64,000 bases of DNA from Copromyces sp. CBS 386.78 (GCA_030685235.1 MU839123.1:1-64000); one strand, 5' to 3'. Positions 12,583 to 24,750 are shown, counted from the first letter of the stretch. Notes: generated from the sequence alone by a model not told the origin. Numbers and translations are program-made.

Positions 12583-14032
12583 ATGAACGCCTTCATCGCC
12601 AGAACATCTCTAGCTCCACGACACGTCTATAGACAGGTGAGCAGAACTTCTTGCTCTCTTTGATTAACAGAGCTAGAGTACTAACTTCGCCGGAACTTCA
12701 GTTCGCTGCCGTCACCCGCAAAATGCACATCAAGTCGATTCCCATGTGTACGTCCTCTTCAACCCAGTTACCTCAAGCTCATCAGTTCTCTCACGACATT
12801 CCTGTTGTCTTGAACCTGGAGCTCTTCAGATGCTTGGTGCTGACTGGTTGAACAGGGACGGGTAGTAGTGACAACTACGCCTACCTCGTTGTTGACGACA
12901 ACTCCAAGGACGCCGTCATCATCGACCCCGCGAACCCTGAGGAGTGAGTCCTCCATCAGCTACCTTCAAGATCAGGATATGTGCCTTTGCACGTCCGGTG
13001 TAGGCACAGATACTGACAGGAAGTCTATTTCGGTGGATATGAAGGGTCGCTCCCGTCCTGAAGAAAGCCATTGACGATGGATCCATCAAGCTCACAGCCA
13101 TCGTGAACACCCATCAGTAAGCCTACCTCCCACCATCATTCACCCATCTTCACAAGCTAACATGACCTTCAGCCATTGGGACCACGCCGGCGGCAACACC
13201 AAGCTCGTAAGCTCTCCCTTCCACTTCTCTTCTCACTTTCCGATATTCCGCAGCAACACCCACTCACACATCAACAGCGCACCGCCCTCGGCCTCCCCAA
13301 CCTCGAAATCATCGGCGGCAAGGACTGTGAGAAGGTGAACAAGACCCCGGCCCACGGCGAAGGTTTCAACATCGGCAGCATCGCCGTCAAGGCCCTGCAT
13401 ACGCCGTGCCATACGCAGGATAGCATCTGCTGGTTTATGCAGGATGGAGACGACAAGGTTGTGTTTACCGGTGATACGCTTTTCCATGGAGGTAGGTCTT
13501 GCAGTGATTTGTTGAGTGTTGGCATTGTTTGGGCATGACATTGACCTGGTGGCTCGACAGGCTGCGGTCGTTTCTTCGAAGGAAATGGAGCGGAGATGCA
13601 CAAGGCTTTGAACGAGACGCTTGCTGCTTTGCCGGATGAGACTCGTGTTTTCGTAAGTCCGCTCAGTCCCTATCTCGATGTTGGGAGACTACATATCTGA
13701 CACAACCCGAATGAAGCCCGGTCACGAGTACACAAAGTCCAACGTCAAGTTCTGCATGTCGGTATTGCAGAGCGAGGCCGTCAAGGCTCTTAGCGCTTTC
13801 GCGGACAAGAACCAGGAGACGCAGGGCAAGTTCACCATTGGTGATGAGAAGAAGCACAATGTGTTTATGAGGCCTCAGGTGAGTGACAATCTTCCCCGTT
13901 CGACTTTCGCCTTAGAAGGCACTGGCTAATCTGGTCGTTCAACAGGACCCTGAGATCCAGAAGGCGACGGGCGAGACCGATCCAGTTGCTATCATGACGA
14001 AGTTGAGGGAGATGAAGAATAGCTTCAAGTGA
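12583..14032 (+). CDS. GLO2: hydroxyacylglutathione hydrolase (glyoxalase II)
   Basis: The enzyme hydrolyses S-D-lactoylglutathione to D-lactate and glutathione, completing methylglyoxal detoxification. Nine exons fit: 12583-12636, 12702-12747, 12856-12943, 13045-13116, 13173-13206, 13278-13491, 13561-13652, 13717-13878 and 13946-14032, giving 282 residues. The metallo-beta-lactamase signature T-H-x-H-x-D-H sits at residues 85-91 (THHHWDH), split by an intron in the second His codon. Further metal ligands are visible in the HTPCHTQDS, GDTLF and PGHEY segments. The first exon encodes a basic, Ser/Ala/Arg-containing N-terminus without acidic residues, consistent with a mitochondrial presequence. 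An internal Met (MHIKSIPMW) could start a cytosolic form. Eight introns in 1.4 kb is dense for this genome. Confidence 0.95.
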
Positions 14033-14571
14033 GCGTTGGGTTTAGGTTAATGATGACGAATGAAAGAAGCAACCAAGAGTCTCTCTCTATCCTCATAGTT
14101 CATCCGTGAGGCTGTGATGCTCGATCTCACATGAAATCTGACCGAAACATGCGATCAAGCAACAACATTGCAGGAGCAACCTGATGGCGAATCATCACAA
14201 CAGTCGGTTCAAGACTTGAAGCCACAACAACATGCTCGTCCCAAGAAACCGAGCACGGCAACTCATTCTACAGTCTACAAAGAAGTTCATTTATCACGAA
14301 ACGGAGATGTATCCGCAAGCACATACCATCAAGACCCGAGACGGGCAAAACAAGATGATTCATGGCTTAACGGAGGGTGGCCATTTGAAGGAATGAACCA
14401 GCCGTACATTTATTCTTGCTTCAATGTCCACACTCGCGCGCCCTGGGGTTGATTTAAAGGCGACAAGCTCTAGCATATTGATGAAGCTGGGTTGGGATGT
14501 TTCGTGTAATTGGGTAAGTGTTGAGGATGACAAAGGGGATGGGTATTGTATCATCTTCACAAGCTTCATCG

Positions 14572-14574
<3 letters not shown>

Positions 14575-14602
<28 letters not shown>
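14575..14602. repeat. (TC)14 microsatellite
   Basis: Fourteen uninterrupted TC units are visible directly, in intergenic DNA. Confidence 0.95.
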
Positions 14603-14606
<4 letters not shown>

Positions 14607-14669
14607 TGTGAAGAAAAGGTAGAGTAGGCATAACCAAAGGGGGCCGAACTTGACTGGCCCGCCGTACTC

Positions 14670-14692
14670 TTCTTTCTTTCTTTCTTTCTTTC
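14670..14692. repeat. (CTTT)n microsatellite
   Basis: About six tandem CTTT units lie 70 bp downstream of the TC tract. Confidence 0.9.
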
Positions 14693-15235
14693 AACAGACA
14701 GCGAGAGAGAGATAGGGAGAATTCCGCTTTGTGATAAACAAGGCATGAGAAACCGCGTCCAAGCCGTTCATTGAAGAGAATCGGTGACAATGGATGTGGT
14801 GTTGCTGTCGTCGGGTTTGTCTGACAAGACGGGATGTTTTGGGAGAGAAAGCAAAGATCCGATGGATTTTCGGCAGACTTTTATCTGGGCGATGTTCTTT
14901 CTCCACTCCGAATTTGGAAGATGTGGGCCTCAGATTCTTTGAGCGGCACCCGCGCGCACGTGACCAGGCGTCTTCAACACTGCAAACAGCATCCACTCCT
15001 ACTGTGTTATCGCCTTAGGATCCACTCATCAGATAAGCCCAGCAGCTCATTGCGCGCGCCGTAGTACCTACTTGTATGCGCATCATCGTTACCATCGTCA
15101 TCATCGTCGTCGTGCCCTGGTCGCATTCAATCGCAATACAATCGCCTACCGTCGCTCAGTGTCATCCCCTTGTATACTACAAGATATTACAGATTAAAGA
15201 GCAAAAGAACCATTAAATACAAACAAACAAACCAA

Positions 15236-16083
15236 ATGGTAAATCGAACCGCACATGCCAACCCGTTCTCTCCCTTACGTAGTTTCGTAGCAACCGCGCT
15301 GACCTCATCCCAACTTGTGCAATATCTTACAGCCTCCAGCAAAGCGCAAAGCAGCGACAGCCTCTTCATCGAAAGCCGGCGGAGGACCGCGCCAATCGAA
15401 ACTAGCCAAAGAGAACAACATCACCGCCCAAGAAGAAGCCGAGATCAAAGAAGCATTCAGTTTGTTTTCCGAGCCAATGGAGGGCGAGAAGGAAGGGGTT
15501 ATTCCTATAGGGGATGTTAGACGGGCGATGATGTATGCCGTTTTCTTCCCAGACCCCCTTCCACTTTTTGTTCCCTCGAAATGTCCTAAAACAAATAGGC
15601 TGACAAGAAAAACCCAACGACAACAGCGCCCTAGGCATCCCCCCAAAATCCAACCACGAACTCCGCGAATTCACCTCCATCCTCGACCCCCAAGACGAAG
15701 GTTTCGCCACCTACCCATCCTTCCTCGCCATCTGCGCCATCAAGCTTTCGTCGCGCGACCGCACAAGCGAAGCGCACATGCGCGAGGTGGACGAGGCGTT
15801 TGCTTTGTTTCTTGGTCGCTCAGTGGAAGAAATCGCACAGTTATATAATGATGATCATGAAGAAGAAGAAGAGGAGGAGGAATACGAACAAGAACAACAA
15901 GAAAAACCGGTGATAACGCTCGCCCACCTTAAAAGGGTCGCGGCCGTGTTGAAGGAGGAGAATGTCAGTGAGGAGTTGTTGAGGGATATGATATTGGAGG
16001 CGAATGGGGGAGCGGGGGTGGGGAAGGGGGTGAGGAGGGAAGAGTTTGATGGAGTTATGAGGCGGGCGGGGGTTTGGAGGTGA
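15236..16083 (+). CDS. degenerate EF-hand (calmodulin/centrin-like) protein
   Basis: Three exons (15236-15238, 15333-15532, 15627-16083) encode 219 residues. The first coding exon is just ATG, followed at once by a GTAAAT donor; the joined N-terminus reads MPPAKRKAATASSS, a natural basic start. The EF-hand helix EIKEAFSLF (about residues 38-46), the DPQDEGFATYPSFL loop and the HMREVDEAFALFLG helix follow the calmodulin/centrin plan. Loop residues at calcium-ligand positions are mostly lost, and the first loop has an insertion (SEPMEGEKEG), so calcium binding is doubtful. A Glu-rich insert follows LYNDDH, before the last hand. The role may be regulatory light-chain-like or centrin-like; I cannot decide. 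It converges with the membrane-protein gene on the other strand. Confidence 0.82.
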
Positions 16084-17232
16084 GAAGGGTTGGAAGGGGT
16101 GAATGATTTTGGAATTTCGGAAAACGAAGAGGCCGGAACGGGCAGGGCTAGGCTGGATGAGGCTTCCCCCCTAATTTTCGATGCCCGAGGACGGACAAAC
16201 GCGGGCACTGGGAACTGGGAGGGGCCAGCAGCTGCTATGGCGTTATTGGGTCCGCAACGATTTGCGTTCGCACGTTTTGAGCTAGACGTTTTGGCCGGAT
16301 GGCAATGCCATATTCAACGGGTCCGAAGAACTGTCTGGCAATCCCAGGGCGGCAGATGAGACGAGGACACCGGCGTGCCTACAGCTTCTTGCTGGGTCGC
16401 CGCGCAACTATACGCCCTAGCACGTTGAAAGACGAGCTCCAAACCGGGCAAATACTACAAAGCTCGAGCCGAGCGTGGGGAGCCGAGGACTTTGGTCGAT
16501 GAGATATCTGGGATTGGGGCTTGTCTTCTTTAAGGAAGATGAAGTTTGAGGGTTGAGGGAGGAAAACCACTGGTGACTCGTGGGTAGAAAGAGCACAAGA
16601 CCGTGTCAGGGGGGTAAAGCACGAGAAGCTTTTTGCACATACATCCATGAACCAGAGGGTTTACTCGTGTGTATGACATGTAGAGGGTATATGGTAACGG
16701 TACTTCTGCGAACTATAATGACATAATTGACCACATTCTTAGCGTCTGTTTCCTGTATATATAATCCCTAAAAAACATCTCATCATCTGTCAAGTGCAAC
16801 ACTGACATGTTCTCTTATCATTCATAATACATTTCAAACTCAAACAAGTACAAGTGGTGCATATGGTACAAGCTTCCCTCAATATGCCCGCACACTGGAG
16901 AAGGGTATAAAACAGAGGAACGAAAAAAAGAAAATAAAACAACAGAAGGTGAAAAAGAGACATGTGAAGTCTAGGTATATATGATAGCCAAATGAACGAT
17001 CATTCCCGTAGCGCCATGCACAAAAACGGAGGGAAAGAAGAAGATGAAGAAGAAGAAGAAGAAAAAAAAAAGAGAGAACAAAAGGAAAGAAAGTTCAGGT
17101 CTTGGTTGTGCTCAACCGTTGGAGGCAGTCAAAAACTGACGTATCGTACAATCCGTCTCTGTGTATGACCATCTTATACCCCAACTGGAACGAATATTTG
17201 GCATGTTCCTCGGGTAAACACCCTCGGCCTCA
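16084..17232. other. convergent 3' intergenic region
   Basis: Lies between two converging genes and probably holds both 3' UTRs. It includes an A/G-rich tract at about 17028-17094 (GAA repeats running into an A tract), which would be U/C-rich in the minus-strand transcript. No gene is seen. Confidence 0.6.
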
Positions 17233-19365
17233 TTATGGGATATACCTCGCGCTCGGTAACAACTCCCCTGTATAAGCTTGGGGGCTTCGAGGGCTCGGTA
17301 ATTTCGCCTTGGTAGGAGTCTTGGGCGAATACGTCTTGGCACTAAGCGTCACCACCTCTTCAGCCGGACCTGTTGGTGAATAGACCTTTGAGCTAAGAGT
17401 CTCCAGCTTCTGTACTGGACTCGTAGGCGTATAAACCTTCGAACTGAGCAACACCGGCTCGTCCCCCGGACTTTTCGGGTCATAGACGGTCGGGCTTAGG
17501 GTCTCGAGTTGTTCTTGTTCTTGTTCCTCGGCCTCGGGCTCCGTGTACGTCATTGAATCCCTCCGCGGGAAATCTTTGTCGACAAAAGGGGTATCAAAGT
17601 CCGTTATCAACGGAGGAAGCGGCTGTTTCCTCTCCGGTATTATCGTGTTCTTCCGACCGAGCTTGGGGCTGTTGATACCGTGGACGTCGGTGCCTGGGCT
17701 CAAGAGTGGAGGTACGTTCTCAACTGAAGAGAGACGAAGGCCGATTTGGACTGTTGCTGAGGATACCAGTGAAGAGTTTCGGCGGTGTCCACGGGCGGCG
17801 AGGCAGCCCATTGATGGTGGAGGCTTCAGGGTATCGGCATCTGAAAGCTTGGAGGAGGCAGGTGTATATGTTGTGGATGGTAGTAGGGTGGCGGATGGTC
17901 TCGCGGTCGGTGGGCGGATTGGGAAAAGTGAATAGGATTCTTTTCGCATATGGCTGGCGACAGAGGGTGTCTGCACGGGCTCTGGTATCGTCGGGGCAGG
18001 GAAAAGAATAGTCGGCGTGACAGGGCTGTTTTCTGCTTCTTCATCTCTGGCCGTCCTCATTAGACTGGCGTTGCTTCCCATGCGGCGAACTTTCCCGGGG
18101 CTCGTCACCGGTCGCATGATGTGGCTGTCAAAGTCCAATCCGCTCGACGCGTATCGTTCGGCCTTGTTGTACCCCTCCCTCCGATTCTCGTAATCGGCAT
18201 CCTTGTTCTTCGGTCCGATCGTACATGAAGTGTTGGATTTTAGGAACAAGTATAAGCCTCCTGTCATCAACCCTGAGATATTGGCGACGACAGCAGCAAC
18301 CATGGACAAGTTGAGTGCGTGCCTTCTTTGGCCGTCAAAAGCAATAACGTAGAAATATGGGATTATGAAAGCCTAGTCAAGGGTCAGTATAGCTGCAGAG
18401 TTAGATCGTCATGATAGACTTACCTCTGATATGATGGCAAGTGCCATGTAATAAACCATCCTTGAAGCCGCAGCTCTCTCGGCGAGCTCGACCTTGTTGC
18501 TCCGGTGCAACCTCACGAAGACGACCACCGCACAAACCGAGAGCAAAGCAGATATGCCCACTGAAAGACCAAAACACCCGACTGAATAATGCGCAACAAA
18601 CCAGAAAAGCGAAGTAATGCAAAAATTGGAAGAGCGGTCCAGAATAGCCACCAGCAAGTTCACAAGGAGAAGCAAGCCAACCACGGAAAGGCAGATTGTC
18701 ACATTCCACCTCCCTCGTGGAGCCAATGGCTTCTTCAACAGGCTCCTTATTGTGACCTCAAGTCCGAACACTAACTGGATATATGGAACGATGAAAACAG
18801 CTGGGAATTGTCAGACCTGATCACAGATTGTTGACGCCATATGAGCTTACCAGGAAACATAAACATGGCAATCAGGGTACAACCGGAGCCAAAAAGCGAA
18901 TCGAGTCCCGTCGACTGGGCAACGGCGAATGTGGTGCCCTGGACAACAATACCGACTGATAAAATAAGCGGAAACGCTTCGGTCGCGGGCACAAAGGAGA
19001 AGCCATTCCGACTAGGGATGTGTAAGCACGTAGCCAAGTGACAAGAGTCTTCCGTGCCAGTCTTACCTAAACCTAAACTTCTTATTCTCCCTCTTCTCAC
19101 GATGATAGGTATCGACCAGGATCCCAACAGCCGTCGCCAAAGCAGCAATGGTGTTGAAAGAGGCCAAGATGACGGTGGATGTTCTGATGGATTTGGCGGC
19201 GGCAAACCGGAATTGGATGAAGGTCTGTGAATCCATCGAGTTGTTCGTCGCCGACTGGAGCATGCCATAACCTGCGCGGCTAGAATCACTTTCCGGCGTC
19301 CATCGTGTGTCGACCCGCGACTCTAACCACCCGCCGCGTCCATCTAAAGCGTAAAATGGCGACAT
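17233..19365 (-). CDS. seven-transmembrane receptor-like protein with repetitive Ser/Pro tail
   Basis: Four exons on the minus strand (19365-19067, 19011-18851, 18800-18424, 18372-17233) encode 658 residues. Hydrophobic segments lie at about 63-86, 112-132, 143-168, 186-207, 213-250, 269-291 and 301-323; the fifth block is long enough that it might be two helices. The layout, with an extracellular N-terminus, seven helices and a long cytosolic tail, resembles a fungal G-protein-coupled receptor, but I recognise no named class and see no CFEM motif. The tail (about 325-658) is Ser/Pro-rich. Near its end four units, LSPTVYDPKSP, LSSKVYTPTSP, LSSKVYSPTGP and LSAKTYSPKTP, start at residues 571, 588, 605 and 622, an exact 17-residue period. 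Several SP/TP sites look like proline-directed kinase targets. The start ATG at 19365 is preferred because it adds a plausible N-terminus; a later Met is possible. Confidence 0.82.
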
Positions 19366-21670
19366 CGGGATGGTTGTAAGACAACCACAAGGTTGGCGAT
19401 GGCGGTAAGCCGCAGCAGTGGCCTCGGGCCGTGTCGTCGTCAAGTCATGAAAACCAACTCGTCGAATTTGCTGATTCGTAGTTGGTTTGATCAAGGTGGG
19501 ATGAATGGAGAGAAGAAAACATGGGATGGAAGGGTAGATCAAGCATGGCATGGTATGCAAGTCAAAGGCTTGTGAGCATGCTTTGATCCAGGCAGGGCGT
19601 ACCACACGTGGAGTTTGACCGTGAACGGGACGAAACAAAGCCTGAACTCTTGAACACTAAAGTGAACCCCAGGCCCTTCCAGATGCACAAAGCGTAGATG
19701 GGGTGGCCCAAGGCATATCGCATAGAGCGCACGGGTGAGTCCGGACTGGGAATGGATTCCCGGACGGACAGACGAGAGCCCGGCCATGGAACATGGTTCA
19801 TCGAAGGCAGAATGGCTCAGGTCAGGAACCCCTGCAGGCGAGGCTCTCTTCGGCATCGTCGTGAGACTGAGCTTGGGAATATTGAGAGAATGTTTTGTTT
19901 CTCGACCCCCCGCAGAATTGGGCCCACACATCTGAGGCCGTTGAGACCCCTCAAGGGCTTGCACTGGCAAGCCAACCCTGTGTTCTTGACTCTTCCACCT
20001 TCCAGCTCGAGCTAGGTAGAGTTAACTGCGAGCACGTATAGCTTGCGTATATGACTGATGATCATCGCCTAAGAATTGACGACAGATTCGACCAGCAGGC
20101 GAAAGGTCTCGAAAGCGTATCCATCTTCGACTTCGATGGCACCCATGAACAAGCATCACTGTTGGGTTGGGTACGGGGCTGAGCGGGCAAGGCCATTTTC
20201 TGAGACTCCTTGGAGAGACAACGGAAAGGTCGAGATCCGGTGTGAGATCGTGACCAATGCGACAAGAGATTCAGGTCATTTCATTTACCATCGGCGAGAT
20301 GTCATCTGGCTTGGAAAGGAGACCGAGGAGGCGTGTGGAAGCATGGGGGATGCCATTTTTGTTGCAAGGGTGAAGTTCAAACTTGAGGCAGTCCTGGAAC
20401 ACAACCCCTCGATGATCCCACGAGCCCCAAGTTTCCCCACATTGCCAAGCTTGAAGTCCGTGCGTCTAAGGCCTAAATGTGGAGTGTTCCTGCCAAGACC
20501 GGCGACATCCAGGGGCACTAACAACGATCCTAGGGCCCAGAACTTCAGAACCTGGAAGGGTCCCTGTGGATATCAAACCAGATGAACCCTCTTCACGACA
20601 AGAGGAATCCAACATTGAGAGAAATCATCTCAGTCAAGATTCGCCCCGTAATGACTGCGACCACTCTTCCGACGACTGTGGATTTGCTTCCAGGATCATC
20701 ATAACTTCGCCCTCCAGGTGTTGATCCGTATCATCTTCACTGGGATGATAGCAGCAGATGGCGACGACCTACAGTGGGTACCACAAATAAACGCACAACT
20801 CGGAATCTTCCCCGCAAAGCACACCAAAAAGTCAGCTTGAACACTCGTTGATTTTACCACATTTCTCAACTTTTATACCGCTGCACTTTCTTACAATAGG
20901 AGCTCTCTACTTAAACTTAACAACATAAGCTTCTTGATAGTTTTTAGTAGTTAATGGTGGTGCTGAAGCGATATATGTTGAGGAGTGAAATCGGCAAATC
21001 GGTTATAGTGGACTTACAGGGTCGTATAGTAGATAGAAAATCCAAGGTAGCTCACCCCAAAGCGCTTTCTATATCACCTTCCCGCTCTACCATTTTGGAG
21101 TAAAAGAATAAAGGGAAAAGTACATTTTATTTGCAGAGTAAACTACTCTAGACGATGAAATTCACGGATTACAGGAGGGCGGATGGTCTCGTTGTTTCGA
21201 GACTTGAAAAGTACGAGTTTTGCGGGGAAATGACCGGTTGTGCGTTTATGTTGCCCACTGTAGCTTCCTGTGTTTCCTGGCAACCAGGGGCATGAAGAAA
21301 ATCAACAAAACTCGAGGAAAAGGAACATGTATGTGAGCGATACACATAGGAGGCGAAACAGCGGATGGAAACATATCTTTTCTTTCCACTTTGCGATAAA
21401 GCCTTCCCGACTAATTCCGAATCAGCTTTGTTCAGTCCTCGCCGTTCATGACGCAAGAAGGCGGAACAGTCGTACGAACAAGCTGCTGTGCAACGAGATG
21501 TCGTGCTCGCAACGTCCTGCTGATGGCGATTAACACCCGTGTCACTCATCATCAATTACATCTCATGCCCTGAGGGAGTCGCAAGTAGACGTCAGATAGC
21601 ACAGCAACCACACCCATCAGCTGCCTCAAGCCTAGGTAGTCCCCGAAAACCTATCACCACATCCCCCAAA
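19366..21670. other. intergenic, no gene seen
   Basis: A 2.3-kb spacer between the receptor-like gene and the 3' end of the EBP gene. Several frames of 100-170 codons exist but have no motif, splice logic or compositional support. The part around 20830-21150 is more AT-rich without obvious RIP-scale mutation. Confidence 0.55.
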
Positions 21671-22820
21671 TCACAAAGACTTCTTAGCCTTCACCGCAGC
21701 ATCCCTAACCTTGAAGGCACTCATTATCTCCCCAGACGCCACATAAATGACATACGCAGGGATGACCACCCAGAGACCGTTGAAGAAGGCCAGGTAAAGC
21801 CACAGGTACATCCAGTTGCTGGTGTCGAGGTTGACGCTGCCCACGAGCCACTCAGGGCAGAAGGTCATCCAGCCTTTTCGTACTAACGAGTCAGCTACAG
21901 TCGCACCCGCATGGGAAAAACAATGGGAAAAGGGAGAGGATAAATACGTACCGCCATAAATCTCAGCCGTAGCAATCATGATCATGACAATGTTGACCCT
22001 CGAGTTCCTCTTGGCAATATCATAGCAGACCCAGCAAGCCATGGGGCCGACGACGAGGACGGTGAGGAGTTCGAGACTGACGACGCTCTGAAAGATGAGT
22101 AGAGCAGTTAGCAAACGGTCAGTATACCTCTATCATCATCAAGCCTCTCTCTTTCATCATGATCACCACCATCATAGCACAGCGTTCGTCACCGCCACAT
22201 GCTTCTCTTCACCTCTTCCCCCTGGTATCTCACCCCCGACGTTGCCTCATGGCGCCCCCCAACCCAACTCCTCGCACCTCATCACCTCACTCAGCATCAC
22301 AGAAAAAGAAACCAGAACTCACCAAATCAACCCCAGCCCATCTCTTATCAGCCTTAGCATAAACCATCCACAACTCCGCCGTCCCCTTCACAATCTTCTC
22401 CAGAAACCCACCGCCGAGTGCACCCGCCTTCGCGGGACCACCCACAACCCCTTCAACAAACTTCCCAGCAACAGCTTGCGCACCATGCACCCTGTCAATT
22501 CTTCCCAGATAGTTGTAGGGATCAATGAACACTTCCTTGGGGTTCAGATGGCCCAGGGGCGCGGACGAGAAGAAGCAGTGGTAGAGGAAGCTGCCCTCGA
22601 GGGAAAAGTGAATTAGCGCGTCGAAGGCATGCCAGATGAAGAGGAACCGGGAGCGAGAGGTGGTGGTCTTGGGGTCGAGGGCCGCGCGGGAGAGGGAGTA
22701 GGCTGCCACGAGAATGGCGACGGTCGAAGCGAGAGAGATGAGCGTGGTGTGGTCAAAAAGATCCGGTGGAAGGGTGCTCAGGAAGGATTCCAATGATGAT
22801 GGAGCGACGGTGGACGCCAT
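21671..22820 (-). CDS. EBP: EBP-family (EXPERA) sterol delta8-delta7 isomerase-like protein
   Basis: Three exons (22820-22323, 22087-21952, 21873-21671) give 278 residues with several transmembrane helices. The family catalyses the delta8-to-delta7 shift in sterol synthesis in the ER. The residues known to matter in human EBP have counterparts: H71 and E75 in IHFSLEGSFLY, E172 in SLELLTVLVVGP, and N243 and W246 in FFNGLWVVIPA. The C-terminus is Lys/Ala-rich (VKAKKSL), a plausible ER-retention type end. Fungi normally use the unrelated ERG2 for this reaction, so this gene may act on other substrates or be redundant. The first exon ends in phase 0, and the internal intron (21874-21951) is bounded by GTACGT and AAAAG. 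Confidence 0.88.
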
Positions 22821-23456
22821 CTTGCAGTTGCAATTGTGTCTCTTTGATGAATTTGACGGAATGTTGGGCTTCAAAAAGAGTGGCTCTGAAATCTTGAAGG
22901 ACACGAAGTCGCGAAGTTGATCTTGGTGGTCCGTGCGCAACCCCTGCTAAATAGTCTGATAGTGTCGTCCAGCTTGTTGTTTGGATCGACACTCATGTAT
23001 GCAAGACGTTGGAGCTGTTGATGTTTGGCGACTATCGATATCCCGGATCTGATATTATGTAAAATCACATGTGTGATGGCCATTTGGGTTGTTTCCCAAT
23101 GTTGAAATTGCGTTGTGAATGAAAGCCATGTTTCATCATCACCATATCCTCAAAGTGATCGAAGTTGCAACGCACATATCAATGTCAGAAAAGCATGTCA
23201 AAGGTCACAAAAGCGAAAAGGGATCTCAGTGTAAGGGTATTAATCGGCAAAGAGCCGGGTCAATTCCTAGCTAGAACGGACCAGTTTCCATGCCTATGTA
23301 ATAGGGGTATCGGTTCTGGTGTAATGCTAAAGCTGCCCTTCGAAATTCCAAGCCAAGTGTGTCGTGAAGAAGCCCTTGGCAAACTCCTTAACCGGCCATT
23401 ATCATCAAGTCATGATTGAGGAAAAGGAAATGGAAGACGACTGTTGGTGAAGTCGC
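22821..23456. other. intergenic between EBP gene and grg-1
   Basis: No gene is seen; both neighbours are on the minus strand, so this holds the EBP promoter and grg-1 3' UTR. Confidence 0.6.
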
Positions 23457-23819
23457 TTAGTGGGTAGCACCCTGCTTGTGGGCCTCGGCCTTAGCGTCGT
23501 GCTTGTTCTCGGAGACCTTGTCGGAGATGGCATCACCGGCAGCGTTGAGACTGTGAGAGGAAGATGTTAGTGTCTGATGATGACTGTGAGTGAGGAAGAT
23601 GAGTGAAGCTTACCGAGTGCCGACGCCCTGGTTGGAGTCCTTGGCAACGTCCTTGTTGGCCTCCTTGGAAGCAGTGGCGGTAGCGCCTGTGAGAATGAGA
23701 TATCAGTGACTTGTTGTGAAGATGCGAGGATGCTCGAGATGTGATCAGGAGCTGGGAGTCGAAGACGTACCCTGGACCTTGTCACCGACGTAGTTGGCAG
23801 CGTTCTTGATGGTATCCAT
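23457..23819 (-). CDS. grg-1: GRG-1/CCG-1 glucose-repressible, clock-controlled small protein
   Basis: Three exons (23819-23771, 23686-23614, 23550-23457) encode 71 residues starting MDTIKNAANYVGDKVQ and ending AHKQGATH. The length and sequence match my recollection of the Neurospora glucose-repressible gene 1, the same locus as clock-controlled gene 1. The protein is small, hydrophilic and Lys/Ala/Asp-rich, like stress or LEA-type proteins; its biochemical role is unknown. In Neurospora the gene is known to be strongly induced by glucose loss, stress and the circadian clock. A TATA box precedes it on the minus strand (23943-23950), and the leader is CA-rich with CAATC/ACAAA runs. Its upstream region is very long, about 4.6 kb. 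Confidence 0.95.
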
Positions 23820-23942
23820 TTTGGTTGATTGGGGGGTTTGAAAGTTGATTGAGTGTTGTGTTGATTGTTTGAGTGAAGAAGTGATTGCTTTGTTGGCTGA
23901 TGATGAAGAAAAGATTGTGATTTGGGAGGTGGGAGGACAGTC

Positions 23943-23950
23943 TTATATAG
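23943..23950 (-). promoter_or_regulatory. TATA box of grg-1
   Basis: On the minus strand the sequence reads CTATATAAGA about 125 bp upstream of the start codon, followed by an A/C-rich leader. It is the clearest TATA element in the window and fits a highly inducible gene. Confidence 0.6.
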
Positions 23951-24700
23951 GCATTTGGTGCCCTTGATCGGGGATCGAGAAGACCAAGGTGGAAGCTTGT
24001 GTTCCTGGAAGCCTGCCGCACTGCCTGGTCCAAACTGGCATCTACGATCTCCCGTCACAGCCTACAAACAAGCAACAACGGGATGGAATCATGTGAAGAA
24101 GAAGAAACTACGTCATATCCCAACGGGGATGGTGTGTTCCAGCCATCTCGCCAGGATGTTTGGGTGGGGCACTTTGAGAAGTGGACGAGGAGGTGCCAAT
24201 TTTGGCTTGCAGGAGCCCTTGCTTCAGTTCCTTTGGCACCTGACACACTGCACTGCAATCGAGATGTACCTTCCGAGCTTTGCAAACAGGCGTTCTGCGG
24301 GCATTTCCTGTCATCTCTACTTGCTTGTATTGAGACGAGCGCTTTCTTAGCATGCAAGTGCTCGCAAAGAAGTGAGGGGCAATGTCCGTCCTTCACCCGC
24401 TGTCTGCCGCCGAGCAAGCGGTCCGTGACGTCACACCCCTTTGAACCCCAGACTCCTCCCCGCAGAAGGTGCAAACCGAACAACAGCTCCACTCAGCAGT
24501 GACCTGGGACGACCACCCAATGCGTTGCCAGTGATCATGTCACGAGCGATGTCTGTGTGCTTTTTCTGTTACTGAAGGCCGCGCGTAGCCGTGGCATGTA
24601 CAATGTTGCTCTTGAAAGCTGCTTGTCTCGTCTGCTTCGATGTCCCCAAAGTGCCGAACCAAGCCATCAGCTTCAACTGCGCCTCCCTCTAATTGGCATC

Positions 24701-24750
24701 TACCGTATAGACTCGTGGCATCCGGTTTTAGGTTCCAAGGAAATCAGGCA
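24701..24750 (+). repeat. left terminal inverted repeat of MITE
   Basis: Fifty bases match the reverse complement of 24978-25027 without a mismatch. Confidence 0.95.

Larger units (their letters stand above)
14033..15235. other. intergenic with microsatellites
   Basis: No supported gene. The spacer contains the (TC)n tract at 14575-14602, a CTTT-repeat tract at 14670-14692 and a CATCATCGT-type run near 15080-15115. Confidence 0.6.

Noticed and set aside
15315..15848. EF-hand gene as a 177-codon frame reading through 15533-15626
   Set aside because: It lacks an ATG start and leaves the family sequence after the GTATGC donor at 15533; the spliced model restores it.
20076..20585. 169-codon plus-strand frame
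   Set aside because: No recognisable motif or splice pattern, and competing frames on the other strand; treated as chance.
23999..24502. 167-codon plus-strand frame upstream of grg-1
   Set aside because: No domain, and it overlaps the grg-1 promoter; its minus-strand counterpart is also open, which points to chance.
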